A stretch of DNA of 64,000 nucleotides from Capnocytophaga cynodegmi DSM 19736 (GTDB lineage: Bacteria > Bacteroidota > Bacteroidia > Flavobacteriales > Flavobacteriaceae): assembly GCF_000379185.1 (NCBI RefSeq), contig NZ_KB900703.1, positions 156,499 to 220,498 on the forward strand, in the 5' to 3' direction. This document shows positions 17,672-28,209 of this stretch, piece by piece. Below the pieces are notes generated by a model. It had not been told where the DNA came from, did not search any database, and saw only the letters and a program-made list of their open reading frames with translations. Numbering within the stretch: position 1 is the stretch's first letter; each line of letters begins with the position of its first letter. A program made the position numbers and the translations under genes.

Positions 17672-17727
17672 AGGAATTATTAATTAGTAATTTCGGATTT
17701 TTAAATCTTTGTTTCATCTGCATATTT

Positions 17728-19239
17728 ATGAAAATTTTATTTACAGAACAAATACAGCAGGCATATAATCAAACTATTAAAAAACAGAACATAACTTGCA
17801 AGAAGCTTATGGAGAGGGCTTCTAGGCAGGTTTTTTTGTGGTTACAAGAGAACACGGATTTAAATAAAAAAGTAGTAATTTATGTTGGTGTGGGCAACAA
17901 TGGCAGTGATGGGTTGGCTGTTGCTCAAATGCTTTCCAAAGCCAAGAGAAATGTAGAGGTTTTTATAGTAAATTTTAATGAAAATCCAACAGAGGAATTT
18001 TTGAAAAATTTAGGTACACTTGTCCGAAATAAAAAAGTAAAAATAAATGATTTGTATTCCTGTTCGGAAATTCCTGAAATTCCATCAGATGTGATCGTTG
18101 TAGATGCTATTTTTGGAGCGGGTTTTAATCGATATGTTTCCGATTGGATGCAATGTATTTTTGAAAAAATCAATGAATCAGGAGCTTATGTGGTAAGCAT
18201 TGATATTCCTTCAGGTCTCTATTTGGATAGAATACCGATGATGGATGAAGTTTTTGTTCAACCTAATGTTGTGCTTACATTTCAAGTCCCAAAATTGATT
18301 TTCTTACTGCCCGAAACAGGAAAATATATTCCCAATTGGCAAATGTTGGACATTGGTCTGGATACATCTGTTATAGATGAAATAGATTCTGATTACCAAT
18401 TTGTTACTGATGAGGATGTTGCCAAAATATATAAGCCGAGAGATAAATTTTCACACAAAGGTTCGTTCGGACACGCTCTACTAGTTGGAGGAAGCTATGG
18501 TAAAATGGGGGCAATGGTTTTGAGTGGAAATGCAGTGTTAAGGTCAGGAGCAGGTTTGTTGACGATGCTCTCGCCCCAATCTGGATATGAAATCTTGCAA
18601 ACCGCTGTGCCTGAAGCAATGGTAATTACCTCAGAGGGGAAAAAATATCTTTCTCCTACAAAAGTATTTTTTGAACCCTCTGCAATAGGGGTAGGAGTGG
18701 GTATGGGAACTCAGTCGCAAACAGCGGAAACCTTGTTTGACCTATTTGAACAATATCCTAATACACCATTTGTAATTGATGCCGATGCACTGAATATTCT
18801 TTCCGAAAACCCAAAAGAATTTTCTAAAATCCCTAAAAGTGCTATCTTGACACCACATCCTGTTGAGTTGGAACGACTTATTGGTTCTTGGAAAGATGAT
18901 TTTGATAAGATAAAGAAAGCAAAAAAATTCGCGAAAAAACATCAAGTAATTGTAATTATAAAAGGAGCTTATACAATGATTACCGATGGATCTCATTTTT
19001 GGGTGAATTCTACAGGTAATGCTGGAATGGCAACAGCAGGTAGTGGCGATGTGCTTACAGGAATTTTGATAGGATTACTATCTCAGGGATATAGTTCTTT
19101 GGAATCAAGTATTTTAGGTGTATATTTACACGGAAAGGCAGGTGATAAAATTGCCTCCGAAAAAGGGCAAGAGAATCTCATTGCAAGTGACTTATATAGA
19201 GAAATAAAATTTAACTATTTTTTAAGATTGTACAATTAA
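17728..19239 (+). CDS. nnr: Bifunctional NAD(P)HX epimerase/dehydratase
   Basis: The 503-residue protein fuses an N-terminal YjeF_N epimerase domain (residues ~1-215; VGVGNNGSDGLAVAQ and VVDAIFGAGFNR motifs) to a C-terminal ADP/ATP-dependent dehydratase domain of the ribokinase-like fold (~225-500; HKGSFGHALLVGGSYGKMGA and ATAGSGDVLTGIL). It repairs damaged NADH/NADPH hydrates in the cytoplasm. It has its own promoter and lies upstream of the glycan initiator and mutS. Confidence 0.95.
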   Translation: MKILFTEQIQQAYNQTIKKQNITCKKLMERASRQVFLWLQENTDLNKKVVIYVGVGNNGSDGLAVAQMLSKAKRNVEVFIVNFNENPTEEFLKNLGTLVRNKKVKINDLYSCSEIPEIPSDVIVVDAIFGAGFNRYVSDWMQCIFEKINESGAYVVSIDIPSGLYLDRIPMMDEVFVQPNVVLTFQVPKLIFLLPETGKYIPNWQMLDIGLDTSVIDEIDSDYQFVTDEDVAKIYKPRDKFSHKGSFGHALLVGGSYGKMGAMVLSGNAVLRSGAGLLTMLSPQSGYEILQTAVPEAMVITSEGKKYLSPTKVFFEPSAIGVGVGMGTQSQTAETLFDLFEQYPNTPFVIDADALNILSENPKEFSKIPKSAILTPHPVELERLIGSWKDDFDKIKKAKKFAKKHQVIVIIKGAYTMITDGSHFWVNSTGNAGMATAGSGDVLTGILIGLLSQGYSSLESSILGVYLHGKAGDKIASEKGQENLIASDLYREIKFNYFLRLYN

Positions 19240-19251
19240 ACGGAATTAAAA

Positions 19252-19282
19252 TTGTGGTGTTTCTTTTATTTCCTTACCTTTG
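19252..19282 (+). promoter_or_regulatory. Promoter of the glycan-initiating transferase gene
   Basis: TTG (19252-19254), 20 nt and TACCTTTG (19275-19282) match the consensus. The -7 box covers the alternative TTG start at 19280, which shows that the ATG at 19301 is the true start. Confidence 0.75.
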
Positions 19283-19300
19283 CTCGGTGCAGATACTAAT

Positions 19301-20479
19301 ATGAAAGAATTTACTTTTTTACAAAGTCCAGAAATAACCGCAATTTGGATTTTTGTGTTGTCGTTTGCGGTCTGTTATTTGGCAATGCCCAGTATCATAT
19401 ATGTTGTGAGGCAGAGAAATTTGATGGATAATCCCAACGAAAGAAGCTCTCATTCACAAAAAACACCAACAATGGGAGGTATAGCCTTCTATATCAGCTT
19501 GATTTTTACCCTCTTTTTCATTGGTAGATATGATGTTAATTATACGGGAATTAATATCGTTTCGGGTGTTAGTATTATGTTTTTCTTAGGACTTAAGGAC
19601 GACTTAACAGGAGTGAATCCAAGCACTAAAGTTGTAGCCCAGATTGTAGCCACTTTCATATTACTTTTGTTCGGAACAGAATTGAGAATATATTCTTTGT
19701 CTGGTTTTCTGTGGTTTGACGAAATTCCCTTCTGGTTTTCAATGCTTTTCAGTTGCTTCGTTGTAATGACTATTGTTAATTCTTTTAATTTGATTGATGG
19801 AATCAACGGTTCGGCGGCAATGGTAGGTATTGTTATCTTTGCGTGTTTTGGTTGTGTTTTTTATCAATCTGAAGATATATATTATTTCTTATTTTCGATT
19901 TTGTGTATTGGTTTTTTATTGGCTTTTTTAAGATATAATTTATCTTCCAAGAAGAAAATCTTTATGGGAGATACTGGCTCAATGGTTGTGGGTTTCATTA
20001 TTGGTATTTTGGCATTAAAGTTTCTCTCGTTGTCTTCCACAGATTTGGAAAAAGCATACATCAATCCGCTTAATAAAATATGGGTTTTATTGGCTATCGT
20101 TTTTATTCCTTTCTTTGATACCACACGTGTTTTCATTGCAAGAACCATTCGAGATGGAAAACCCTTCAAAGCTGACCGAAATCATATTCATCACGTGATG
20201 ATTGATTATATGGCACTTTCACACGGGAGAGCAAGTCTTTTGTTGGCTACAATCAATTTGGTGATTTTTCTTATCGTTATGTTTCTAAATACAATTTTTT
20301 CGCCTATTCACCTGTTTGCTTCAATATTTCTGATTTTCATAGGATTGGTGATAACATTGTTTTATTTTAACAGAAGTTATATAACAAGAAAAAGCAAACA
20401 TAAGATTCGAAAAATATTAAACTCATCAGGATTAAACAAAATCAATAAAAAACAAAAACACAGTGACAAAGCAGACTAA
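19301..20479 (+). CDS. Undecaprenyl-phosphate glycosyl-1-phosphate transferase (WecA/MraY family)
   Basis: The 392-residue polytopic membrane protein carries family motifs in order: [18 protein letters not shown], the catalytic [32 protein letters not shown] and the RNHIHHVM histidine motif near the end. It transfers a sugar-1-phosphate (likely GlcNAc-P or a related sugar) from a UDP-sugar to undecaprenyl phosphate, starting a surface polysaccharide or LOS unit. The glycosyltransferase cluster 3.2 kb downstream may extend this glycan. Its 3' end overlaps mutS by 17 nt. Confidence 0.92.
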   Translation: MKEFTFLQSPEITAIWIFVLSFAVCYLAMPSIIYVVRQRNLMDNPNERSSHSQKTPTMGGIAFYISLIFTLFFIGRYDVNYTGINIVSGVSIMFFLGLKDDLTGVNPSTKVVAQIVATFILLLFGTELRIYSLSGFLWFDEIPFWFSMLFSCFVVMTIVNSFNLIDGINGSAAMVGIVIFACFGCVFYQSEDIYYFLFSILCIGFLLAFLRYNLSSKKKIFMGDTGSMVVGFIIGILALKFLSLSSTDLEKAYINPLNKIWVLLAIVFIPFFDTTRVFIARTIRDGKPFKADRNHIHHVMIDYMALSHGRASLLLATINLVIFLIVMFLNTIFSPIHLFASIFLIFIGLVITLFYFNRSYITRKSKHKIRKILNSSGLNKINKKQKHSDKAD

Positions 20480-23060
20480 GAAAGAAACTCCCTTAATGAA
20501 GCAATACAATCAGATTAAAGCAAAATATCCTGATGCGTTGTTGCTTTTCAGGGTGGGGGATTTTTATGAAACGTTTGGTGAGGACGCTGTAAAGGCTGCC
20601 CAAGTGCTTGATATTGTGCTTACCAACCGAAATAATGGTAGCGAACGCACGGAACTTGCTGGGTTTCCGCATCATTCGATAAACAACTATTTGCCAAAAT
20701 TAGTCAAGGCAGGTTATAGGGTTGCGATTTGTGACCAACTTGAAGACCCTAAAACTGTGAAAGGCATCGTGAAACGCGGTGTTACTGAGCTGGTTACCCC
20801 TGGTGTGGCTTTAAATGATGATATTCTTCATTCAAAATCGAACAACTTTTTGGCTTCCGTATGGTTTGCAAAAAATATAAACGGAGTCAGTTTTCTGGAT
20901 ATTTCCACAGGTGAATTTTTGGTAGCACAAGGAGATAAAGCTAACATTGATAAGTTATTACAAAACTTCAAGCCGAGCGAAGTTCTGGTGGCGAAAAAGC
21001 AAAAAAAAGAGTTTACAGAAAGCTTTGGTGATGATTTTCATCTTTTCTTTTTAGAAGATTGGGTGTACAAGGAGGATTACGCTCGTCAAATTCTAACGCA
21101 ACATTTTCAAACCAATTCTTTAAAAGGATTTGGCGTAGAGGAACTTACAGAATCTTTATTAGCTGCGGGTTCTATCCTTTATTATTTGACTGAAACACAG
21201 CATAATAAATTACAACATATTACTTCCATTCAGCGGATTGTGGAAGATGCTTACGTGTGGTTGGATAAGTTCACTATTCGCGATTTGGAGCTTTATACAG
21301 GAACTTCCAGCCAATCGGTAACGCTTTTGGACGTCATTGACAAAACGATTTCCGCAATGGGTAGCCGAACCTTAAAACGCTGGTTAGCACTTCCGTTGAA
21401 GGATATTGCCAAAATAAAGCAACGTCACGAGGTGGTTTTGCACTTTATGGGGCATATTGATATGTTGCAAAAGATTAAAGAGCATATTTCAAAAATAAGT
21501 GATATTGAGCGACTTATTTCAAAAGTTGCGACAGGGAAGATTACGCCTCGTGAGGTCGTTCAGCTGAAAAATTCACTGGAAATGATTCCTCCGATAAAAG
21601 AAATATGCAATCAAGCTAAAAATCACGATTTGAATGTTTTAGCCGATAAATTGCATTTGTGTGAAGAGCTTTGTAATCAGATTGCTGTAACGCTTAATGA
21701 GGAAGCTCCCGTCAATATTCTGAAAGGAAATGTTATAAAGGAAGGAGTTTCTGCGGAATTGGACGAACTTCGCAAACTTTCTGTTTCAGGGAAAGCCTAT
21801 TTGGACGAGATGCTCAAAAGAGAGACCGAAAAAACTGGAATTTCATCTTTAAAAATCGATTATAACAACGTTCACGGATATTATATTGAGGTTCGTAACA
21901 CGCACAAAGACAAGGTTCCGCAAGATTGGATTCGTAAACAAACCCTCGTTAATGCCGAACGATACATTACGGAGGAATTAAAAACTTACGAAGCTAAAAT
22001 TTTAGGAGCAGAAGAGAAAATAGCACAACTTGAACAAGCTATTTTTGCCGAATTGATTATTTCGATAGGAAATTATATTGCTCAGGTACAGCAAAATGCA
22101 ACGCTTATTGGTCAGTTGGATTGCCTCTGTGGATTTGCTTCACTTGCTCTTGAAAATAATTACAATCGCCCTGAAATGGACGAATCTTTCGTTCTGGACA
22201 TCAAAGATGGAAGGCATCCTGTCATTGAAAAACAGTTGCCTGTGGGCGTTCCTTATATCGCCAATGATGTATATCTTGACCGTGATTCACAGCAAATTAT
22301 AATGATTACAGGACCCAATATGTCAGGTAAATCGGCGATTTTGCGTCAGACGGCACTCATTGTTTTGTTGGCACAGATTGGAAGTTTTGTTCCAGCAGAT
22401 TCAGCACGAATAGGCATTGTAGATAAGATTTTTACGCGTGTTGGGGCTAGTGATAATATTTCAATGGGAGAATCAACTTTTATGGTTGAAATGAACGAAG
22501 CAGCCCTGATTTTGAATAATATATCAGAACGAAGTTTGGTTTTACTTGATGAAATAGGCAGAGGAACAAGTACTTACGACGGGATTTCTATCGCTTGGGC
22601 AATAGCTGAATATTTGCACGAACATCCATCAAAGGCAAAAACCTTATTTGCAACACATTACCACGAACTTAATGAAATGACTGATAGTTTCGATCGGATT
22701 AAAAACTTCAACGTTTCAGTCAAAGAAACTAAGGATAATGTACTGTTTATCCGAAAGTTAGTTTCTGGGGGTTCTGCTCATAGTTTTGGTATTCACGTAG
22801 CAAAAATGGCAGGAATGCCTCAATTTGTTATTCAGAAGGCCAATAAAATGCTTAAAAAACTGGAAAGTTCACACGCTTCGCAAGATACTTCACAAAAGTT
22901 AAAATCGGCTCAAAAAGAAATGCAACTTAGTTTTTTCAATATGGACGACCCACTTCTGGAAGAAATAAAGTCAGAGATTTTGCAGTTGGATATCAATACA
23001 TTAACTCCCGTTGAAGCATTGATGAAACTTAATGAACTTCGAAGAATGATAAGTCAGTAA
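20463..23060 (+). CDS. mutS: DNA mismatch repair protein MutS
   Basis: The 865-residue protein recognises base mismatches. The N-terminal domain has the [11 protein letters not shown] mismatch-reading motif (Phe-x-Glu), and the C-terminal ATPase has Walker [14 protein letters not shown], Walker [17 protein letters not shown] and [10 protein letters not shown]. The start is taken as GTG 20463, which overlaps the preceding gene by 17 nt; the next ATG, at 20496, would cut into the conserved N-terminus ([16 protein letters not shown]). Length is normal. Translational coupling to the upstream gene is likely. Confidence 0.96.
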   Translation: MTKQTKKETPLMKQYNQIKAKYPDALLLFRVGDFYETFGEDAVKAAQVLDIVLTNRNNGSERTELAGFPHHSINNYLPKLVKAGYRVAICDQLEDPKTVKGIVKRGVTELVTPGVALNDDILHSKSNNFLASVWFAKNINGVSFLDISTGEFLVAQGDKANIDKLLQNFKPSEVLVAKKQKKEFTESFGDDFHLFFLEDWVYKEDYARQILTQHFQTNSLKGFGVEELTESLLAAGSILYYLTETQHNKLQHITSIQRIVEDAYVWLDKFTIRDLELYTGTSSQSVTLLDVIDKTISAMGSRTLKRWLALPLKDIAKIKQRHEVVLHFMGHIDMLQKIKEHISKISDIERLISKVATGKITPREVVQLKNSLEMIPPIKEICNQAKNHDLNVLADKLHLCEELCNQIAVTLNEEAPVNILKGNVIKEGVSAELDELRKLSVSGKAYLDEMLKRETEKTGISSLKIDYNNVHGYYIEVRNTHKDKVPQDWIRKQTLVNAERYITEELKTYEAKILGAEEKIAQLEQAIFAELIISIGNYIAQVQQNATLIGQLDCLCGFASLALENNYNRPEMDESFVLDIKDGRHPVIEKQLPVGVPYIANDVYLDRDSQQIIMITGPNMSGKSAILRQTALIVLLAQIGSFVPADSARIGIVDKIFTRVGASDNISMGESTFMVEMNEAALILNNISERSLVLLDEIGRGTSTYDGISIAWAIAEYLHEHPSKAKTLFATHYHELNEMTDSFDRIKNFNVSVKETKDNVLFIRKLVSGGSAHSFGIHVAKMAGMPQFVIQKANKMLKKLESSHASQDTSQKLKSAQKEMQLSFFNMDDPLLEEIKSEILQLDINTLTPVEALMKLNELRRMISQ

Positions 23061-23075
23061 ATTTAAAATGTTTCT

Positions 23076-23681
23076 GTGAAGTATTTAAGTTACGTCATAT
23101 CATTTTTGTTTCACCCAATATGGTTTCCCATATATGGAACGATACTTTTTTTGCTAGCGGTCCCTGTGTTTTTGCCTATTGAAGAAATGAAAAACACTTG
23201 GACACTGTTAGTTATCGTTTCAGTGGCTGCTCCTACTTTGTTATATCTTATTTTGTACACGATAAATTGGATAGATTCTCCGTTTGCAGTTTCGGCTGAG
23301 AAGCGGAAATGGGTTCTTTATGGTTATATTTCTCTTTTGGTGATTATTGCTTTGAAAATCATAACAATAGATAAATATCCCATATTGTATCTGTATATAA
23401 TAAATCTGGCATTAGGTTGCTTTATAATTATATTTATGCAATTTTTCAAGCTATTAGGAAGCTTGCCTGTAATGTTGATGGGAGGAATTACAGGTTTTGC
23501 AGTATTTTTAAGTATATTTTATAATATTGATTTATTGTATGTAATATCAACTTTGGTTTTTATCAGTGGGTTGGTAGCTTCTTCACAAATCTATCTGTTT
23601 GGAAAGACGCTTTTGGTTTGTTTTCTGAGTTGGATTATAGGTTTTTTACCGCAAATATGTCTACTTTGGTTGAAGTTTTAG
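23076..23681 (+). CDS. Conserved multi-pass membrane protein
   Basis: The 201-residue protein has five to six hydrophobic helices and a conserved-looking polar loop, NWIDSPFAVSAEKRKWVLYG, between helices 2 and 3. It resembles uncharacterised Bacteroidota membrane proteins that begin with an SFLFHPIWFPIYG helix, possibly distant PAP2-phosphatase relatives, but no catalytic motif is visible. It starts with GTG 15 nt after mutS, so it is cotranscribed. It ends 1 nt from the opposing glycosyltransferase operon. Confidence 0.65.
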   Translation: MKYLSYVISFLFHPIWFPIYGTILFLLAVPVFLPIEEMKNTWTLLVIVSVAAPTLLYLILYTINWIDSPFAVSAEKRKWVLYGYISLLVIIALKIITIDKYPILYLYIINLALGCFIIIFMQFFKLLGSLPVMLMGGITGFAVFLSIFYNIDLLYVISTLVFISGLVASSQIYLFGKTLLVCFLSWIIGFLPQICLLWLKF

Positions 23682-23682
23682 A

Positions 23683-24759
23683 TTAGTTATCTTCAAGTAC
23701 TTTTTTGTATAAATCCAAATATTTTTTTGCCATTATTTGATAATCAAACTGTTTTGCCCAAAGTTTAATTTTTTCACTAAAATCATTCGGGTTTTGGTTG
23801 AATGTGTCTATTCCCTTTTTATAAGTTTCAACCATTTCTTTTGGATTGAAATTGTCAAAATAAAAAGCTAAACTACCACCTATTTCAGGCAAACTTGTCT
23901 TGTTGCTTAAAAAGACAGGCTTCCCGAAGGCCATTGCCTCAATGGGTGGAATACCAAATCCTTCAGCGATGGACGGATGACAGAGGGTCTTACAATTCTG
24001 TATAATTGCATATTTCTCTTCTTCGGATACATTCTTTAGAAAATGGACACGGTTTTCCATTCCCAATTGCTTAATTCTTTCCTTCAGTTCGCTTGTATAA
24101 GGTTCTTTTTCTTCGGAAGAAATTGATACAAAATCCTCCTCTATGTACGGAAGCATCTCAATGAGAGATTTTTGATTTTTCTTCTCAAACAAAACCCCTA
24201 TGTTCAAAATATATTTTTTATTCTTCAAAAAGTTGTATTTTCCTAACTCGTAGGTTCGACTCTCTGGAAGTTCTATTCCATTATAGATAACAGAAACTCC
24301 TTTGAGTTTTTTAAAGTTGAAAAGATGTTTGTTTTTTAAGAAATCGTCTTTTACAAAATTTGATATACATACCAAGTAATCTACAGTTTCAAAACTTTTA
24401 TTTATTCTGTTGTATATTCTCTTTTTTTTAGCTTCTGTAAGGTTTTCATACAAGAAATTCAAATCGTGAAGTGTTAGAATTTTAATGGTATTTGTGTAAT
24501 TTTTCCTAAAGTGAGGCGTTCCTTGATTACTGATGTGAATCAATTGAAAATTCTGACTGAAGTTCTCGAAATATTTGTGCCATTTTCTGTAGGGCACGAT
24601 ATTATTTCTGTTGATATATTTTGCTAACTCATCTTCAGGGCCAAAGTAATGCACCTCAAAAGGTTTGTTTTGAGTTTCAATGCCTTTAGCTATATTTCTA
24701 AATACATTGGCGAGTCCTGAATTTGGATAACGAAGTCTTTCTAAATCTATGAGAATCAT
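23683..24759 (-). CDS. Glycosyltransferase, GT-B fold (GT4 type)
   Basis: The 358-residue protein has the C-terminal nucleotide-sugar site CHPSIAEGFGIPPIEAMAFGKPV (residues ~265-290), with the E-x7-E motif of GT4 enzymes, and ILNIGVLFEKKNQKSLIE before it. It is the last of five minus-strand transferase genes; its start overlaps the previous stop by 1 nt. It adds a sugar to a surface glycan at the inner membrane; donor and acceptor are unknown. Confidence 0.88.
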   Translation of the reverse strand: MILIDLERLRYPNSGLANVFRNIAKGIETQNKPFEVHYFGPEDELAKYINRNNIVPYRKWHKYFENFSQNFQLIHISNQGTPHFRKNYTNTIKILTLHDLNFLYENLTEAKKKRIYNRINKSFETVDYLVCISNFVKDDFLKNKHLFNFKKLKGVSVIYNGIELPESRTYELGKYNFLKNKKYILNIGVLFEKKNQKSLIEMLPYIEEDFVSISSEEKEPYTSELKERIKQLGMENRVHFLKNVSEEEKYAIIQNCKTLCHPSIAEGFGIPPIEAMAFGKPVFLSNKTSLPEIGGSLAFYFDNFNPKEMVETYKKGIDTFNQNPNDFSEKIKLWAKQFDYQIMAKKYLDLYKKVLEDN

Positions 24760-25913
24760 TATGAACTTAAAAATCGATTAAAAAATTTTTTTTCGGTGGC
24801 TAAATTATGATTTTGGCTGAAAAAGTCAAAGGCTAATTGCTGTTGATGTCTGTAATAATCATCATCAGATATTAATTGATTAATAGCTTCTGCAAACTTT
24901 TGCGGACAATCAGCCACAACACACCCATTGTCGGATTTGTTAGATAATCCATCAACACCTCTGCGATTAGTTACTACAGGGATATTGTATGATAGTGATT
25001 CTAAAACTTTGATTTTGATTCCAGTACCACTTAGCATTGGACAAATAGTAATTCGGCAGTTCTGATAAAAATCTGTAATATCATCTACCAAACCGTGTAT
25101 TGTTACATTGTGATAAGGTTGTTTAATTTCTTGTCCTATTCTACCGATGATGTGTACTTTATGTTTTGAATCAATCAAAGGCAAAACTTCGTTCAGGAAC
25201 CAATTAATTCCTTTGATGTTATGAGGATTTCTACTTGCCACATAAATTATATCGTATTTGTAGACAGATTTTTTTACCAAAGGTTGGTGTTCAAAAGCAA
25301 TAGGCTGATGCACTACTTTTTTATCTGAAAATTGCTCAAAAATATACTTTTCCTCAGAAGAAAATGTCCAAATTTCGTCAAAACGATTTATTATGTCTAT
25401 TTCTGTCTGAAAATATTTGCCTATTTTTGACTTCTTATTCCGATTCTGAGCTGTTATAAAATCGTGTGTGTCTACTATTAAATAAGATTTGTACTTAATA
25501 TCTTTAATCAAACTTCCCCAAGTAGCATAGCTTATAATGATTTTGTCGTAATGTTTTGAGTTAATAATTTTGGTAAACTTCCTATGAAGGAAAGGATTTG
25601 AAATATCTATACTTGTTCCTCGCAATAACTTTGGAATAGCATTGGGAATTTTATACAGAAAAATAGATTTTAGAACCTTCTTTTTGTCTATTTTTCTCGG
25701 TAAAAGGATAAGATTGATATTTGGATAAACAGTATTGAATTTTTCTATGGTATCAGAATTCCATTCGCCCCAATCACTAATAGAAACAAAATCTACCTCG
25801 CACGACTCAGATGCTTGGTTCAGGTAACCGAGCATTTGTTTAAACCGAGTGATGTTTCCAGCAGCACCAGCCACAGGGCAATCAGGTACAAAATAAAGTA
25901 TTTTTTGTTTCAT
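24759..25913 (-). CDS. Glycosyltransferase, GT-B fold
   Basis: The 384-residue protein has a C-terminal domain of the Glyco_trans_1_4 type (CPMLSGTGIKIKVLESLSYNIPVV near residue 290), with the glutamate of the donor site. The N-terminus (YFVPDCPVAGAAGNITRF) has the glycine-rich acceptor loop of GT-B enzymes. It overlaps the preceding gene by 4 nt and the following one by 1 nt, so the operon is translationally coupled. Confidence 0.86.
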   Translation of the reverse strand: MKQKILYFVPDCPVAGAAGNITRFKQMLGYLNQASESCEVDFVSISDWGEWNSDTIEKFNTVYPNINLILLPRKIDKKKVLKSIFLYKIPNAIPKLLRGTSIDISNPFLHRKFTKIINSKHYDKIIISYATWGSLIKDIKYKSYLIVDTHDFITAQNRNKKSKIGKYFQTEIDIINRFDEIWTFSSEEKYIFEQFSDKKVVHQPIAFEHQPLVKKSVYKYDIIYVASRNPHNIKGINWFLNEVLPLIDSKHKVHIIGRIGQEIKQPYHNVTIHGLVDDITDFYQNCRITICPMLSGTGIKIKVLESLSYNIPVVTNRRGVDGLSNKSDNGCVVADCPQKFAEAINQLISDDDYYRHQQQLAFDFFSQNHNLATEKKFFNRFLSS

Positions 25914-27157
25914 TTTTTACTTCCGTTAATTACTTCAGAAACTAATTCCTCCCATTGTTCGGCTATTTTTTCTGGATAAAAGTCTTTTACAAATTCTTTT
26001 CCTTTGGCACCCATCAATTCGCGAAGATTACTATCCTCCATAAGTTGCACCAAATATTCTTCCATTTCTGACTCATTATTAGCTAAATAACCATTTTCTT
26101 GATGTTGTACTAGTTGGTTTACTCCCGAACAGTCTGTAAAACCAATGACGGGTAGTCCAGTTGACATAGCCTCCATAAGAGCGAGAGGAAAACCTTCGTA
26201 CTTACTGGGAAAGATAAAAATATCCGCCTCTTGTAACTTCTGTAGAGGTGAGTCTGTAAATCCGTGTAAGAAAATTCGATTGCTAAGATCTTCTTTCTCT
26301 ATCAATTCTTTCAAATACAAATAATCATTCCCTTCTCCCCAAAAGTGTAAATCCCATTCTGGATATTTTCTTGCATTTTTTGAAAAAATTCTTATAGCTA
26401 CATCCTGTTGTTTACAACTTATTTGTAACGATGCGATATGTATTATAATTTTTCTTTCTTTATTTGGTGGAGTAATTTTATCTTCTACTTTCGGAGCAGG
26501 ATTTCCGATAACCTTAATGTTACCTCGAAATGTTTCAGGTAAAAAATCTTTATAATTGTCAAATAGAATTTGAATAGCTGTCAATTTTTTATACGATTCC
26601 TTCAAATGGAAGATATCTATTTTGCTTCTGTGCCAAAGTAAATCTGTATAGTCGTAGTCTGGACGCCCATTGGTGGAATTGATAATAGGAATATCATATT
26701 CATTTTCAAAAGTGATTTCTAATAACGAACCTATTGACATTGTGATGATTAAATCCGGATTGGTAATTTCAATATATTTCTTCCAAGCTTTGGCTCGCTG
26801 TCTTAAATTAAACTTGTACAATTCATCCTCGCCACCCACTTTATTTAATATTGTTTTATTCAGAAATTTAGCCTTTTTCTTTTGGAATTTATATTTTAAC
26901 CACAAAAAAGGATTTTTTCCTTTATAACTATATATAGGATTAAGGGTAATTTGCTTTATATCAGTAGAATATATATTTACAAGTTTAATTTTATTATTTA
27001 ATGGATAAACTTCTTTCCCTTGTATATTTTCATTGGTAGCAACCTCTACATCATATCCCAAAGAACAGAAATGATTTGCCAGAAAGGAGCAAATTTTTTC
27101 TGTACCTCCTCTGCCATTGATAAATGAAGTATGCTGAATTAAAACTATTTTTTTCAT
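25910..27157 (-). CDS. Glycosyltransferase family 4
   Basis: The 415-residue protein has an N-terminal acceptor domain with INGRGGTEKICSFLANHF and a C-terminal donor domain with FIFPSKYEGFPLALMEAMSTG (E-x7-E), typical of retaining GT4 enzymes. There is no signal peptide, and it likely works on the cytoplasmic face on a lipid-linked glycan. It overlaps both neighbours by 4 nt. Confidence 0.9.
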   Translation of the reverse strand: MKKIVLIQHTSFINGRGGTEKICSFLANHFCSLGYDVEVATNENIQGKEVYPLNNKIKLVNIYSTDIKQITLNPIYSYKGKNPFLWLKYKFQKKKAKFLNKTILNKVGGEDELYKFNLRQRAKAWKKYIEITNPDLIITMSIGSLLEITFENEYDIPIINSTNGRPDYDYTDLLWHRSKIDIFHLKESYKKLTAIQILFDNYKDFLPETFRGNIKVIGNPAPKVEDKITPPNKERKIIIHIASLQISCKQQDVAIRIFSKNARKYPEWDLHFWGEGNDYLYLKELIEKEDLSNRIFLHGFTDSPLQKLQEADIFIFPSKYEGFPLALMEAMSTGLPVIGFTDCSGVNQLVQHQENGYLANNESEMEEYLVQLMEDSNLRELMGAKGKEFVKDFYPEKIAEQWEELVSEVINGSKK

Positions 27158-28209
27158 AATTCGGGGCGATTGCGCATAGCAGAGCGTATTTTTTCTCTTT
27201 TTTGTTTTCGAATTTTTTTTACAGGGACAAATTTTAGCAAAAATAATTTTATTTTTGTTTCTATCCTAAAAATGCACTCTTTTGTCTGGGTAAATTTTGT
27301 ATATCTTTCAAAAAATAAATCAAACTTCTTATGATTTTCAGCCTTTATAAAGTGACGAAATGGTTTGTTTAACTTTTGAAATTCTTCTTCCGTAATGTAT
27401 GGAGCAACATTTTTATTGTAAAAATTATTTATTGTCTCAAAAAGTTGTTTTTTCTGTTCTTCTGTAAAAGGCATTTTAAGATACCTATCAAAGGGCTCAT
27501 ATTGTAAAAAAAGAGCTAAATGCAAACTTTTTTGCTCAAATAACTGTCGCTTTACATAGAAATTATTCAAAATGCTTAGCCATAGTGGGATGTCTGTTAA
27601 TATTTTAGTTGTTTGTTGAATTATAGTTTTATGATTTTGATTTTCGTGCATTCGATAATGGTATATTCCTTTCGGATTAAAACCAATTTTATTTGTTAAA
27701 GCCAAAAGTTGATGTGAAAAAATGCCATCTTCACAAGGTTGAATTCCTTCTGGAAAACGAATGTCAACAAATTTTTCTAGTAAACTTTTCCTTAAGAATA
27801 GTGCACAAGTTGGGAGTAAAGCCACATCTGGAAATCGCCTACCATAATATTCTCCTACTACTATGATGTCATAATGCCCTTGTTCTGCTACTTTTACAGA
27901 TGTTTTAATAAAATCTTTTTCTATAGTATCATCAGAATCTAAAAAGTAAATGTAATCTCCTTTTGCTACTTGAATTCCTCTGTTTCTTGTAACAGAAACT
28001 CCTCTATTTGTTTGTGATATAAACACTACATTGTGTTCTACGCTGTATTTCTGGCAAACCTCAGTGGAGCCATCCGTACTACCATCATCTATCAAAATTA
28101 ATTCTATTGCTGAGTAACTTTGTTGAAGAACACTAAGGATAGTTTCTTCCACAAAATTCTCTACATTGTAAATAGGTATAATAACAGATACTAATGGATT
28201 CATTTTCAA
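27154..28209 (-). CDS. Glycosyltransferase family 2
   Basis: The 351-residue protein has a GT-A N-terminal domain: VSVIIPIYNVENFVEET, ELILIDDGSTDGS and the metal-binding YFLDSDDTIE (DxD region, residues ~92-101). The C-terminal third is Lys/Phe-rich and helical. It is an inverting transferase in the same operon and overlaps its neighbours by 4 nt. Confidence 0.92.
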   Translation of the reverse strand: MKMNPLVSVIIPIYNVENFVEETILSVLQQSYSAIELILIDDGSTDGSTEVCQKYSVEHNVVFISQTNRGVSVTRNRGIQVAKGDYIYFLDSDDTIEKDFIKTSVKVAEQGHYDIIVVGEYYGRRFPDVALLPTCALFLRKSLLEKFVDIRFPEGIQPCEDGIFSHQLLALTNKIGFNPKGIYHYRMHENQNHKTIIQQTTKILTDIPLWLSILNNFYVKRQLFEQKSLHLALFLQYEPFDRYLKMPFTEEQKKQLFETINNFYNKNVAPYITEEEFQKLNKPFRHFIKAENHKKFDLFFERYTKFTQTKECIFRIETKIKLFLLKFVPVKKIRKQKREKIRSAMRNRPEL

